From NCBI GenBank assembly GCA_964020155.1, contig OZ026549.1, positions 3,016,133-3,080,132 of the forward strand: a DNA stretch of 64,000 bases, in the 5' to 3' direction. The position numbers were made by a program, and so were the translations under genes. This document shows, in pieces, positions 1 through 11,500 of this stretch. The notes under the pieces were generated by a model. That model saw nothing but the letters and a program-made list of their open reading frames with translations, was not told the DNA's origin and ran no database searches. Positions within the stretch are counted from its first letter, which is position 1. Every line of letters starts with the position of its first letter. The stretch comes from Chondrilla cf. caribensis (lineage: Eukaryota; Porifera; Demospongiae; Chondrillida; Chondrillidae).

Positions 1-251
1 TCTACCACCTGGGGATACAGCAGGGCCTGGAAGAATGGACTGCATACGAACTGCACCAGAAAATGCCAGTTTTCAATTGGCCAATCCCATGCCATCCAGC
101 AATTTTGTATATCAACGTGTTGAGGGTCCCTCCAACCCTCAAATGGCTACTTTACTATTTAATCGATCATACTTGTCAATGAACAGGCTTGAAAATGCAG
201 AGGGTTTCTGTGTGAGAACATTAACATTTTTTCATATTTTTTTATCAGCAG
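1..251 (+). CDS. G1 exon: D2 divergent Ig-like domain (partial)
   Basis: Open in the frame starting at base 2. It has the family landmarks MDCIRTAPE (strand-B cysteine), TLLFNRSYLSMN and EGFCV (strand-F cysteine), and ends LSAG with phase 1 at donor 252. It lacks the usual core tryptophan. The first part of the exon is outside the window. Confidence 0.75.
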
Positions 252-2702
252 GTACATACTGACAATATGCACACATACAACCATTGCTTTATTCGAATAT
301 TTCATTCTTTTTGTCATCTCTGGCAGGTACATTACCCAATGTGACCATCGTGAGCGCTGAGCCAGGCACCACTGATACAAGTATTGTAATACGCATTCGT
401 GTCCCCTCAGATATTACTAGACCCATTGTAGGATATGAACGCTATGTCTTTGGAGTGACACTGCAGGGAGAGTATGCAAATATTGTCAGACGTACTCAGC
501 ATACATTCTCATCACTAGTCCCAGGTGCTAGGTACACAGTAGTAGCGCAGGGACTGAGTGGAACTGCAGGTGATAGGAGTCAGCATGTCACAAGAAGAGA
601 TGTCAAAACTACAGAAAAAAGTGAGGGCTATAGAAAACCGATAACTACGGATTATTTGGTAAGGTAGTATTCTGAGGTATTCTGTATAGTATGGCATGGT
701 TCATGCTATCACTTTTGAAATGCAACAATTATGATAATTATAATTTAGAACCATCAGTTCCAAGGCACATTATTATATGTGTACATCATAGGTGCAGGAA
801 CACTTTCTGCTTTGGGGGGCTACCTCTGTAATAGAAATGTACTATAGGCCTACACGCAAAGAAACGCATAGTAAATGCAAGTGAGAATTTGAAATGCTAG
901 TAGATTATTTTGAAGAAAACGGTCAGTAGTTTTAACAGGGTGCCTTAGGGATAATTTGGAGAATCATAGATGTAGATATATGACCTGTACCTGTAAACAG
1001 TTATTACTTTATTTCCAACTTTTTAGTTATAGGCTAGAGGGATAAGCAATGGCTACCAATATAATATATTGATGTAGCTAGGACACTTTTTACTGTAGTG
1101 ACAAGGACATTATTGGGGGAGCTATAGACCTGTCATACAAAAAGTGGCCTAGAGTGGTCCCCCGGACTTGTTTTGGCACCATATTTGGTCTCCCTGGGAC
1201 TCACTATACCATCACAAATGGTTAGGGTTAGGGTTAGGATTAGGATTAGGGTAAGAGTTTAGGTTTAGGTTTAGGTTTAGGGTTGGGGTTGGGGTTTGGG
1301 TTAGGGTTAGGCACAAGCGGAGCATTTAGGATGTCGGAAACCTGTCTGCACGGACTGGTTTTGCCGCTATTTCCGGTCCCCGGGGACTGTTTTTGACAGC
1401 GGACCATATTTTTTGAGACCCCCTAGCCCCCATGGTTCCTACGCCTATGTACATAGTATATTTATTGTTTTCATCATTTCAGAACCATCTGCTCCAAGGT
1501 ACCCCTGTATGATTAAAGTTAATACAGATGGAATTGAACTGAACTGGATACCTCCACTGGAACCCAACGGAGATATCCACTATCTCATTGAATATAATGA
1601 TGGAAATAGAACCGTTTCAGGAAATACTTTGAGCAGGTCTACTTACTTCAATTTAACAGGACTACAGAGAGGAGTGACGTACAACATCACAGTGGTGGCA
1701 GTGAACTCAGCAGGAAGCAGTGATACTGGATCAGTTCTTAATTACACACATAACCCACAGAGTAAGTAGCTGTCAATATGTGATAAATTGAATTGGCAGT
1801 TGTTATGGTATAAAGTTACCCAATAGCATAATATTATAGATCATTATCAAACAACAACTCATGCACGAGTATAGTAGTACCTACATAATTGAATAGTGAA
1901 TAGTCCTTACTTTAATAAGCACTTGATATAGTGCAATGTGTAGGCATGGCTTACTAGACAGTCCAAATTGGTGTTATATCATTTACATGGTATGTGCGTA
2001 CACATGTGCATACACGTGTACATGTATGTATGTGAGTGCAATACGTCTTCATTGACATTAGTTATAATTTTAATTGTATTCACACAGTATCGACTCCTCC
2101 ACCTACTACGAATATCCCCTCGGGTGAGTCTATTCAGACATTCTTTGTCTTATACATGCACATCCTCAATTGTATCATTCTATTGTATAATATGTAAGAT
2201 ATACAAAACCCTCATGATAATACATTTACCGCTATCTTCCTTGAATTTAGCAAGTGTAACAGCTGGTGTCATTGGAGCCATTGCAGTCCTACTGATAGTA
2301 GTGTCTGTCATAGCAGTTATAATTGTGATAGTGATCATCTACATAATCAAGCGCAACAGAAGAAAAGGAGGACCAGAAGGCAATGGAGAACCTGATAATA
2401 CAGAACATTACTACAGTGTAGCCACCGAAATTGCACTAACACAACCTCCTAGAATCCAAGGAGAAGTAGTCTATCAAGAATTGGATGTTGGCAAGATGGA
2501 TGATGATGTGACGACCAACAAAAACTATCAAAAAATGAATGTCAGAACAATGGATCCGTTAAATTATGTAGTGACGAACAAAAGAGGTTTTCTAGGATTG
2601 GATGCCAGCAAAAGGGACGATGATGTTATTTGCAGCAAAGATTACGAAGAATTGGACCCCAAAATGTTGGACGAAACCACCAACTATGCATCATTGAAGT
2701 GA
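1..2702 (+). CDS. G1: beta-type Ig/FN3 transmembrane receptor, 3' part (5' end outside window)
   Basis: Exons join 1-251 (D2, partial), 327-620 (FN3 D3), 1483-1761 (FN3 D4), 2088-2123 (stalk) and 2251-2702 (TM and tail). All junctions are GT-AG and phase 1, and every exon visible here is open. The product is a type I membrane receptor: a divergent Ig-like domain, two FN3 domains, a short Pro/Thr stalk, one hydrophobic helix followed by KRNRRKG (stop-transfer), and a tail of about 115 residues. The tail has V-V-Y-Q-E-L (ITIM-like), YQKM, and a C-terminal YEEL-x10-YASL that fits the ITAM consensus. The signal and Ig exons must lie to the left of the window. The role is inferred: a surface receptor signalling through tyrosine phosphorylation. 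The D2 to D3 sequence and the intron insertion at 787-1447 match G6 closely, so G1 and G6 look like recent duplicates. Confidence 0.8.
327..620 (+). CDS. G1 exon: first FN3 domain (D3)
   Basis: 294 bases, 98 residues, phase 1 at both ends. It follows a 75-base intron whose acceptor is ctctggcag. FN3 features are the G-Y-E-R strand and LVPGARYTVVAQGLS, the usual L-xPG-x-Y strand-F signature. Confidence 0.8.
749..772 (+). other. Decoy copy of the D4 exon start (G1)
   Basis: An acceptor-like TTTAG followed by AACCATCAGTTCCAAGG repeats the beginning of the true D4 exon (AACCATCTGCTCCAAGG, 1483), then loses coding sense. The same decoy occurs in G3 and G6, so it is a fixed feature of the beta copies. 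Confidence 0.6.
787..1447. mobile_element. Nonautonomous TIR element in G1 intron, flanked by TGTACAT
   Basis: TGTACAT lies on both sides (780-786 and 1448-1454), and G3, which lacks the insert, has one TGTACAT at the matching place. The ends are inverted: ATAGGTGCAGGAAC on the left and GTTCCTACGCCTAT on the right. There is no coding capacity. A 7-8 bp target duplication suggests a hAT-like element, but this is not firm. The same insertion starts at the same site in G6 and runs off the window. Confidence 0.6.
1218..1311 (+). repeat. Degenerate telomere-like TTAGGG tract
   Basis: About 15 units of GGTTAGGG and variants (TTTAGG, TTGGGG, TTAGGA) in one orientation. It lies inside the 787-1447 insertion and is most simply internal sequence of that element. 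Confidence 0.8.
1483..1761 (+). CDS. G1 exon: second FN3 domain (D4)
   Basis: 279 bases, 93 residues, phase 1-1. It is a classic FN3: PSAPRYP start, LNWIPP tryptophan strand, LTGLQRGVTYNITVVAVNSAG. It carries several N-glycosylation sequons (NRT, NLT, NIT). Confidence 0.85.
2088..2123 (+). CDS. G1 exon: Pro/Thr stalk
   Basis: 36-base micro-exon between cacacag and gtgagt, phase 1-1. It encodes STPPPTTNIPSG, a short proline-rich juxtamembrane linker. The same-sized exon is present in G2, G4 and G5. Confidence 0.75.
2251..2702 (+). CDS. G1 exon: transmembrane helix and ITAM-bearing tail
   Basis: Starts after tttag at 2250 and stops at TGA 2700-2702. A helix of about 30 residues rich in V/I/A is followed by KRNRRKG. 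Tail tyrosines: HYYSV, V-V-Y-Q-E-L (2466-2483), NYQKM, NYVV, and YEEL-x10-YASL (2643-2696), with an acidic residue just before the first tyrosine. The last site, TNYASL, also fits an ITSM-like T-x-Y-x-x-L. Confidence 0.85.
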
Positions 2703-3263
2703 TATTATGTGAGAGAGCCATCCAGGGTATAATAGCAGACATAAAATGATACTATTACCCTTTGCGTATGCATGCACATGCATGCACAAAAATATACGAT
2801 ATGTATTTGGGATGTTGACAATAATTATTGAAAATGAACTATAGCATTGATATCACACGAGTACAATGACATAGTGTCATAGGGTCAATCCTGGATTATT
2901 CAAGCAAGATCTTAATGAAGACAGGAGTCCAGATTGGATAAGAATCAATTTACAATTAATTTAGTATTTAGTAATTATTTACCTTTTTAGGAATTGGATG
3001 ACTAGGAGGTACATAATCACTGGTTGCCATCAAAATCAGACTTCAGCCTCCCATGCAGCTGATAGAGATTTCGGTCTATTTTCAGCTGGTTCGGTGTAAA
3101 TCCTGTGATATAATTCTTCGTATTCTATGGAAAGATTGTTCACTGCACAATATATATAATAAGATGTAATATGAGGACCAATAATATTATAGTAAAAAAT
3201 ATTGGAGCTATATAATATATCAATAATAATATGATTTTTGAGGCTTTGGATTAAAAGGTAATA
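2703..3263. other. G1 3' flank
   Basis: The first 240 bases match the region after G5 (58490-58735), including an imperfect copy of CCATCCAGGGTATAATAGC, and are probably 3' UTR. The rest is AT-rich with no gene or RNA that I can recognise. Confidence 0.5.
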
Positions 3264-3972
3264 CAGTGGAACCTCTCTAAACCAAACCCCCTCAGGATTC
3301 ATCAAAATGTTTGGTTTAGAGAGGTGTTCGGATTGCTGAGATATTGGTAGAAAACACTTAATATTGACAATTTACAAGCTCAGTCATATACCATTATTAA
3401 TAAAAGGTTCACTACAACAATAAAGATAAGCAGTTCATGACTTATCTAACACGCATATGAATGAATCAAGGGTACTCTGTTTCTTTTGACATCTGAGATT
3501 TGTTTCTGTCAGACTTTCGAGGGCTTGAATATGTGGCAAATATCGCCCATCTTTTATCAATGCAAATGTCTTCAATTTTTGCGCACTGTCTTTAGAACTT
3601 CTTCATATGTCATGTCACATTGATCGACAAGTGCCCTTTCCCAGTTTTCAGAGTTGTCTTCAGTAGGAACATCATCATCAACGTGCTCATCTAATTCTAT
3701 TTGCAGTTCTTGAGCTAGCTCTGGAAGCCCTATGTCATCGATGGCACTCTCATCTCTTGTGTATTCAACAGGGTTCGGATTTCAGAAGTCAATTTTCATA
3801 CTGACTCAGACTTGGGACAATCATAGCCGTTCGGTATTTGGAATTCAGAGGGTTTGGATTACGGAAGGGTCAATTATAAACCTTTCAACAGGACTTTTTC
3901 GGGACCAAGATGAAGGTATGGTTTGGAGAGAATTCCGGATTATAGAGGGTTCGGTTTAGAGAAGTTACACTG
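3264..3972 (-). mobile_element. pogo/Tigger-type DNA transposon remnant
   Basis: The left end CAGTGGAACCTCTCTAAACC and the inverted right end (GGTTTAGAGAAGTTACACTG) are flanked by TA on each side (3262-3263, 3973-3974). This TIR style and TA target are typical of pogo/Tigger elements. The minus strand around 3580-3745 still reads like a transposase C-terminus, with segments such as ENWERALVDQCDMTYEEVLK and an acidic stretch. At about 0.7 kb and lacking a full ORF, it is nonautonomous. Confidence 0.7.
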
Positions 3973-6426
3973 TATAAAACTTATAAGTATATATAAAACT
4001 TCTCTTGCTCTCATTTTCTTGTTTCTCATATTAATGCTTAGTTGCACAGAAGCACTAAATGATTCCTGTCCCCAACCCTTTCATTCCCTCGAGCAATTAC
4101 ATAACCTTTAGAGTCGAGCAACATATTCAAGGCGACAACTGCACAATGGGTAATCCGTCAATTGTCAAAATGTACATGTGTGTACATACATGTGAGTGTG
4201 TGTTCCATATATAAGACACATTGTAATGAGAGCCACTCCATTTAAATTGACTGAAAAATCACATTATATAAAAATTTATTAGTACTATCTTGTACACACA
4301 CAACAAATGAAATATAGGACAGTATCCAAGTACAAGAACAACGGATGTTCAATCTGCTGAGTGCAATGTACTTCCTGGTCATGGATGATTATAACAGGAC
4401 CTGAATGGAGATTAATGGAATTTGTAAACAAGTAAGAATATCATTAGGATCCAAACAAGTCACATAAACAGATAGATACAGAATGAACATTATTATATAT
4501 TATCACTGTCAGTAAAGGCTAATATTCAATTTTACACAAACCCATATGACTGTTACAACACTTTGCAATAACTGTGAGTCCCACATTATAGATTAGGAAT
4601 AGGTCAATCAATTGGGGTAAGGTGTTATGGTATATACACAGGTCAAGGGTGTGTATAATTGATGCTCAACATGTGTTGCAAATTGAAAAACAGGCTTGTA
4701 CCACAATGAACAGTAGTGATCAAATACCATTCTTACCAGTGCATGTCATTATTTTAGGATTGTACTTGATTTTCAATCTATAAACTAATAATAGGATTAT
4801 GTTGAAACTGAATAGTTTTCAACATGTACAACCAAGGAAAACATAGTGGTTAGCTATATCACTCAAAATGGAGAGGAGTTCCTCAGGGGATACCTTCATC
4901 TGGATTGGGCTGGGTTTGGTATCACAAGAGAGAAATGTACATGTCCACCTTTGTCTACTGATTAGACAGATCACCATAAGCCTGGCAAATTGGTGATTTA
5001 CTTTGCAATCGTACGTAAGGTACATAGATACATGTACTGGTGGAAATAATCCACTACTATGTTACCATTATCGGTGGATGTCGTCTTGTAAGCAAATGCC
5101 ACCAGAATAAAATATTTGTGGATCAAATAGGACCACAAATTCAATGGACCATTGTGAAGTACAAGCATATACTCTTAACATGTACTATGCATATGCATGC
5201 TGTACGCATACGTACGTATTATAATTAACACAATGAACAAGTTTTGAAAATAAATCCCATGCACAGTGTGTAACTAGGACTGTAGAATTTGAGAATCCAC
5301 AGAAATTCCTTGAGTTGGTAAACATGAGCTTGAATGCCCTCAGAAGAACTTCATCTACAATAATATAGTTACTGTTCATTTCAGGTGATTCAGGTGAGGC
5401 TCACTGATAAGGCTGCTGCATTGTTATCAAATTACTTTAAATCAAGTTATGTATTACTTGTTCATTTGTGAAAGAAATACAGAATACAGTCACTATAGTA
5501 CAAATGGTGTGATTGTTGAGTTGGGTTAAATTAACTAATAATTCTTGGCAGGAATTGCACACCACACATGCAATTCATCACATGCACCAATAATAGTGGA
5601 ATACTTCCACCAGTGTCTTTAAAAGTATAGAAAACATGAAAAGGGCATGTCCCCTACCAACCTCCACTGATGGCGACTGCAAAACAGGAATCCTTATCAG
5701 GGGAAGTCCATGAGCTGGCACACACTGATAATTACAAACCACATGTACATAAACATGTTTGGAGGTCACTTGTGCTGCTGTACTGACCTTTTCCAAAGCC
5801 CATGCAGTGAAGATGTTGACATTCACCTAACCCTGATCCAGTCACTTATGTGATATAGATATACTAAACAAACAGCATAATAAATACATACAGTCTATGG
5901 ACAGAAACAAACAATATTTATCGTCATATGAAGCTATAAGTTCTAAGGGTACAGTAATTTTTTTACTGTAGTGTACACTGACCTTAAAATATGTAAATAA
6001 ATTTGAATGAGTAAATCTGCAGCTGAAACATATTTGCTTTGAATAATTGTGGCTGTTTCTTCAAATCATTGTCATCTAGTGGCCATTAAACTAACTACAC
6101 TAACAGAAGTACATTGGTTTCAGTAACAAGCACTGTTACTGTTCATACAAGCTTGTATAGATGACGCCAGTGGACATTTAGCAACATAATAACAACAAAG
6201 GGTGATTAGAAAAGGAAACAGAAGCTATTTTTGTATTCAAAACACCAAACTACTGTAGATAACTGCCAGTCACTAATAATAACCCAGTTACTCTATGGCT
6301 TCTATTATGTACAAAATACTATTTTGATGACGGGGGAAGGCAGTGGGGGGTTGGTGTGTGTGTGAAGCAACTGAGGGGCAAGTACCTGGTGACAACTAAG
6401 TGAATATGGAAACTGATACACATACA

Positions 6427-6464
6427 ACAGGGTATCAGGGTATCAGGGTATCAGGGTAACTTAT
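6427..6464. repeat. Short tandem TATCAGGG repeat
   Basis: Four to five units of GGTATCAG in AT-rich intergenic DNA. Confidence 0.8.
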
Positions 6465-6680
6465 TTAGACTGGGGAGCCTTTAGCCATTGGCTATTCTGA
6501 CAGGCACCCAGTATATTAAACTGAAAATATTATAGTTTACATGAAACAAAGGGTGGGTAACCTGAATTTGCAAATAAGGCAACAAAGGTACATTACATTA
6601 TGAAACACATAATACGGGAATCTGGGTGTGTTCGCTGTTTCAGGAAATTTCAAGTCACCCAGTCCAAAGTCCCTAGTTCA

Positions 6681-7111
6681 TATACGGTACTAATTATACA
6701 AAACTGAACGTTCTACGGGCGTACCCGTAGTGTGAAAACGGCCATGAAACGGGTACGGGTACGGGCATACCTGTACCCGTTCTTACCGTAATCGACACCT
6801 CGTGTATTGTTACGTACGCGTTAATTTTTATAACGAAGTTCTATTTCGAAACGAGCTTTCTACGTACGTACGTACGTACGTTCTTCTCCCGTCATGAGTG
6901 TTCCTTGGAGTATCGTGGATAGCGAGGTGTCATACGATTCGCTCTTAAGTACATAGTTGTTAGAGTGTGTACATTTTTTGCAATCGTCAAGTTCGGTGGA
7001 ACGCCTACTAAACGGCCGTTCCCATTTAGTGGAAATGGGTACGGAACGTTCTACGGGTACGCCCGTTCCGTACCCGTAGAACGTTCAGTTTTATATGATT
7101 AGTACCGTATA
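6681..7111. mobile_element. Small inverted-repeat element (MITE-like)
   Basis: Ends TACGGTACTAATTATACAAA and TTTATATGATTAGTACCGTA are inverted copies, continuing into GAACGTTCTACGGG. Probable TA target. About 430 bases, no ORF. The interior holds repeated TACGGGTACGGG and a (CGTA)n run near 6861. It is missing from the matching position upstream of G4. Confidence 0.6.
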
Positions 7112-8208
7112 TTATATTATATAGTCTGCAGTGTGTGGATTCACCATATTATGCTATAGTATTACTATCATTGTACTGTGCACTCTACACTCATGCAATT
7201 CTTTACACGATTGATGAAAACTACAAAGTGACAATCTGTACATAAATACTTAAGAACTGTAGCATAGTACGGTGATATCACGAGTATTGAACAGTTAGTA
7301 TGAATCAGTGATGTATGTACAGTAGCCGCACATACTTGCATACATAAGGTTCAGTATTAGTACGTTTATTGACAACTGCACTTAACACCACATTGGGTAA
7401 AATGTGACATAAGACACAGGGACTACACATCTGTCTATAGACTTCATACACAAGGACTGGCCCTATCGCAGTCCATATATTACAAATACAGACATCCACT
7501 GGAGGGAGTAGGAGACAAGATAAACAAACAAACAAACACAGACAAGATCATGTTGTCATGGAGTTGCTCACTTTAGCAGCATCGTCACACATATAATTGC
7601 GTATGTTTGTTTATACAGAATCAATTATATTCAAATTCCAGCAAAGTCATAAATACAAGTGTAAGATCAAATTAATTCACAGCACAAACATGCATCAAAT
7701 GAAAAGGAAGCCAGGTAAGAATCAATAATCTGAATTCACAACAAGTCAACTTTACGGCTTGACATATAGGATGTTATTTTATAGGGATTAGATTAAAATT
7801 AGATTGAAATGTGTAATTTCCTTCAGGGTGTTAGTTTATTTCTAATAATACACCAAAAATTGAGTTGTTAACAACATGAATAGCAAATAGCGAGTAGTAG
7901 ATTCATTATCTGTCAGACCAACCATTGTACTGTCAATATCCTAGATCAAGCTGTATTTCAGAAGTAACCCATTAACTATAGGTTGGCAAGTTCCTATTCA
8001 GACAGTAAATATTATATCAATATAATAATACTATCTAATATCAGACATTGTGTTATCTTTCACTTAGGATTTCAACTGATATGACAGAACTGTGTACAGA
8101 AACATTTCTCAAATGTGGTTGATGCTATGGTGAAATCAACCTGGATCAGACACCCAAGCCAGAAGAAATGAACTTGATGATCATGGTATCTCAAATGAAA
8201 AACTCAAT

Positions 8209-8255
8209 GTTTCTATGACCAAAGGAAGTACTAGCTGACTTGTAGGTGTTCATAT
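8209..8255 (+). promoter_or_regulatory. Conserved upstream block with ETS-like site (G2)
   Basis: TTTCTATGACCAAAGGAAGT followed by a 25-base conserved extension. Nearly the same block lies upstream of G4, G5 and G6. The core AGGAAGTA fits an ETS-family site. It sits about 205 bases before the ATG. A regulatory function is inferred from conservation and position only. Confidence 0.45.
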
Positions 8256-8434
8256 GAACACGATGGGACAACCTTATATGGAATGGTGAAGGCCACAATG
8301 AATATAAAAGTGCATGCAGCTATTTATTAATCAGATGAAAGAATATTCCAGTGAATACACCCCTGGTACTTTGCTGAACAGTGTGAGTAAATATATTCAG
8401 CTTTTGCACCAACTGAGGTATACACAGAAGGGAG

Positions 8435-8504
8435 ATGGAGAACATTGGAAAAGTCTACTTGATGAGTATTCTACTCTGTATCATTTCTCCAGCTGCCATT
8501 TCAG
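8435..8504 (+). CDS. G2 exon 1: signal peptide
   Basis: ATG at 8435 encodes MENIGKVYLMSILLCIISPA and ends AISG, with phase 1 at donor GTGATT. It has a hydrophobic core and small residues near the likely cleavage site. G4 has the same start, which supports this ATG. Confidence 0.75.
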
Positions 8505-11500
8505 GTGATTTCAAGTTTCTTGTCAGAATTAATATCAACACTAACAGTTAGTCTAACAGTTTGAGGTATACAAAATAGCCGGTATAGGGTTACTGTATTG
8601 TGTGGCATTGATCTTTTCACAGTATACTAATGCCGTTCCACGGGGCCGTCGGTAAAATTGAATGTAACCAGATTAGTGTCACATTCATACGTTTGGTGTA
8701 CAGACCAAAGGAGAGTTTGATTCCACGATTATTTCATCATAGCGTGGTTAAGGTAAACGCGCCTTATTTCGAGCAGTGCCTAATTCCCAGCAGTTGGTCT
8801 CTCACCGTGTTATTTTCACACCAGGTATGACACAGCATTCTTTGGTCTACTCATTGACCGGATTAGGTGGAAAATCGACATGTTGGGAATTAACGACTGT
8901 TTGAAATTACCACCGCCTTTCTAAAACTATACGTTTAGACAATGACACCCACATTCCAGTACGAGATAATGCAGTGCACATGTACAGACAGAGTTCATCT
9001 TTACGTATGCCGTAAGAGTTGTCCCCTCACTCACCTACATGATATACAGCTGTACTGGGTATAGTGGCCGTCGTCTTATCGATTATTACGATGAAATCGA
9101 ACGGCAATTTCGCTCCATCTCGCGTACAACACAGTGGTTTCCTCTATTGTCTATGGTTTCACCAAATCGCACCATTATCTATGATGACACGTGCTACATC
9201 GTGTCATGTGCGCGTGACGTCCATGCAAGTTCAAAGTGCAATTGGTACTGTACTGTAGGATGTTATTTCACACTCTATAATAGGGCGTATGGGCGTTATC
9301 AATTACATTGTACACTCTCAACTGAGCTAATAGCAGCCTGTCCATAAATCCGTCATACACACTGGCTCAAAATCCTACAGTCTACAGCCAAGATTGCAAT
9401 CAGTTGCAGGTATCCCATCTTTTAAGCTCACGATGAGCTTTAAATGGTCACCCAGACCACTACTACCATCCTAACCGTATTTGTATTCACAATTATCTTT
9501 CAATATATTTTATATTCAAACTCACATTTTTGCCAGGTTTAAGTACACAAACATTATCAGATTCTGTTTGCTTTGTTTTTACACCTGCGTCCGAGAGTTA
9601 CATATTATGCATATGTGATGTTTGAATAATAAAGCATTTCTCCCCCTCTATATATCATGGAATAGTCTAGTTACAATAGCTAGACCATCCATATCAGGTA
9701 CCTGTGGTGGAGTGGGAGAGGGATGGTCTAGCAAAACAAATGATTGTTTGCCACCTAATCTTTCACACCTACAGGGTATGACTTTCGAGCAATCAATAGT
9801 TGATAATAATCAAAACAATGAATAATAATCAAAGTGGGGATAGGGTCGGGAGGCATCTATATTATAGGTACATGTCAGTAAGCAGATAAGGATATGCAAA
9901 AACTATATAGCAGAATTAATCTCATTTGCCTTATCAAAGTTAAGCACAAACATCTCGTCGGAATTATGAAATTCTTCTATATAGGTTGATAAATTGCTGA
10001 GTAACTCTAAGATTGGTACATTCTTGGTCTCCATTTTAATATTTGGCAGTATTGCTTTGACTATAATGGACTTGCCATGTCCATTTGGTTGGCAAACAAT
10101 TGAATCCTTCCCCACAAATAGTCCCAGCTAGCAGAGATCTGTTCTGCAGAAAACACATAATGATTGAGATGTCTGCACTTGATATTACATTAGGCATATA
10201 AAACCAGGCTGCCTATACTTTCATGTGTGACGTGTACTACACTTAACTACTTCCGTTCTCTCCTTTGGCCAAATTTTGACAAAATCTATACATCATAATC
10301 ACAATCTGTAGGGATGTCATGCATTGATAAACAAATGGCAACTAATGATATTACAGTATAACAATGATTAAAAGTGGATATTGCATTCTAAATGTTTGCA
10401 TTGGTCTCATGTACGGTACATAACGCATGACGTGAAGACATCAAGTATTAGTGCTATACATGATGCAACCAAGTACATAGATATCAATAAATCCTTATTG
10501 CACTTAGATATACAGTCACTTTACAGGCAGGAATTTGGATGTGTAATATTAATATTGATATTGATGCATAACACGTCATGGTATGGACCAAGTCAAAAAG
10601 GATTCATATGTGGTAAGTGTAACAAACTGCATCTACCAACTTCAAATCCAATGAAAATATAATTTAAAATTTAATGAACATGTTGTAATCAAACTATTAA
10701 TGCTTAATTCACTGTTTGTAATGTACATTTTTCCTTAGGCTCCCCTGAGGTAACAGTGGTGATTGATGGCTACACAGTTGACTCTACTCAGTCCTCACCA
10801 GCTTCACTACCACTAGGAACAGCTCTTGTGTTGGTGTGTAGAGTCAGTGGAATACCACAGAGACAGATCAAATATAAGTGGACATGTCCTGAAGGTCCAT
10901 GTGAACGTCCAGGATTTGTGGGTAGAAAGGTTGTTAACGACAGTATTTTAGCGGTCAATATAACTTCTGTCAGTGATGGAGGAACATACACCTGTGAAGT
11001 ATCAGGAGATGAAGCAGATGGAGGATACAGCCAATATGCCGTCAATGTTTCAGGTCAATACATACAACAAACATGCGCCGAATTTAAGTGGTGAAATTCT
11101 GTTTTCACAGTCCTCAGGTAGTTACAGTTTCACTATGATATTATGTAAACTGTTTTGAAAATTTACAGGAAACACAATTCTTTGTATGTCAAAACCCCAA
11201 ATTTGGAGATTTAGTCATCTCCTCAAATTTGGGACATACACAAAACAAGCAACATTTGTGTAAGATCAGAAGATTCTCTGGGAATACACGTTACAAACCC
11301 AAGCCAACTTTGATCATAAATAGGTTGTTATTCAGATGCTTAGCAAGTGGAATTTATTTAAAACATGTCTCAACATGATTATCACCTCCCTTAATATCTG
11401 CTGTTTCAAGGGAGAATTGGCATGAACATGTATGTTTACTGTTAAACCTAATAAAAGTGATGAAACAGCTGAATAATATTATGAAGGTTGGGGCTTAATC

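Larger units (their letters stand above)
4036..8434 (+). repeat. Alpha-gene upstream block (copy 1)
   Basis: Long collinear similarity to 20187-23467, which lies upstream of G4. Both begin at TTAGTTGCACAGAAGCACTA and run to the signal exon. This copy is about 1.1 kb longer, mainly through extra sequence between about 6240 and 7870. I see no convincing protein-coding gene. It shows that the duplicated unit includes several kilobases of upstream DNA. Confidence 0.75.

Noticed and set aside
1218..1311. Chromosome end or telomere
   Set aside because: The repeats are degenerate, short, inside a flanked insertion, and unique sequence continues on both sides.
10788..11045. Minus-strand frames opposite the Ig exons (also at 26953 and 62599)
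   Set aside because: They are shadows of the conserved plus-strand Ig exons and recur only because those exons are duplicated.
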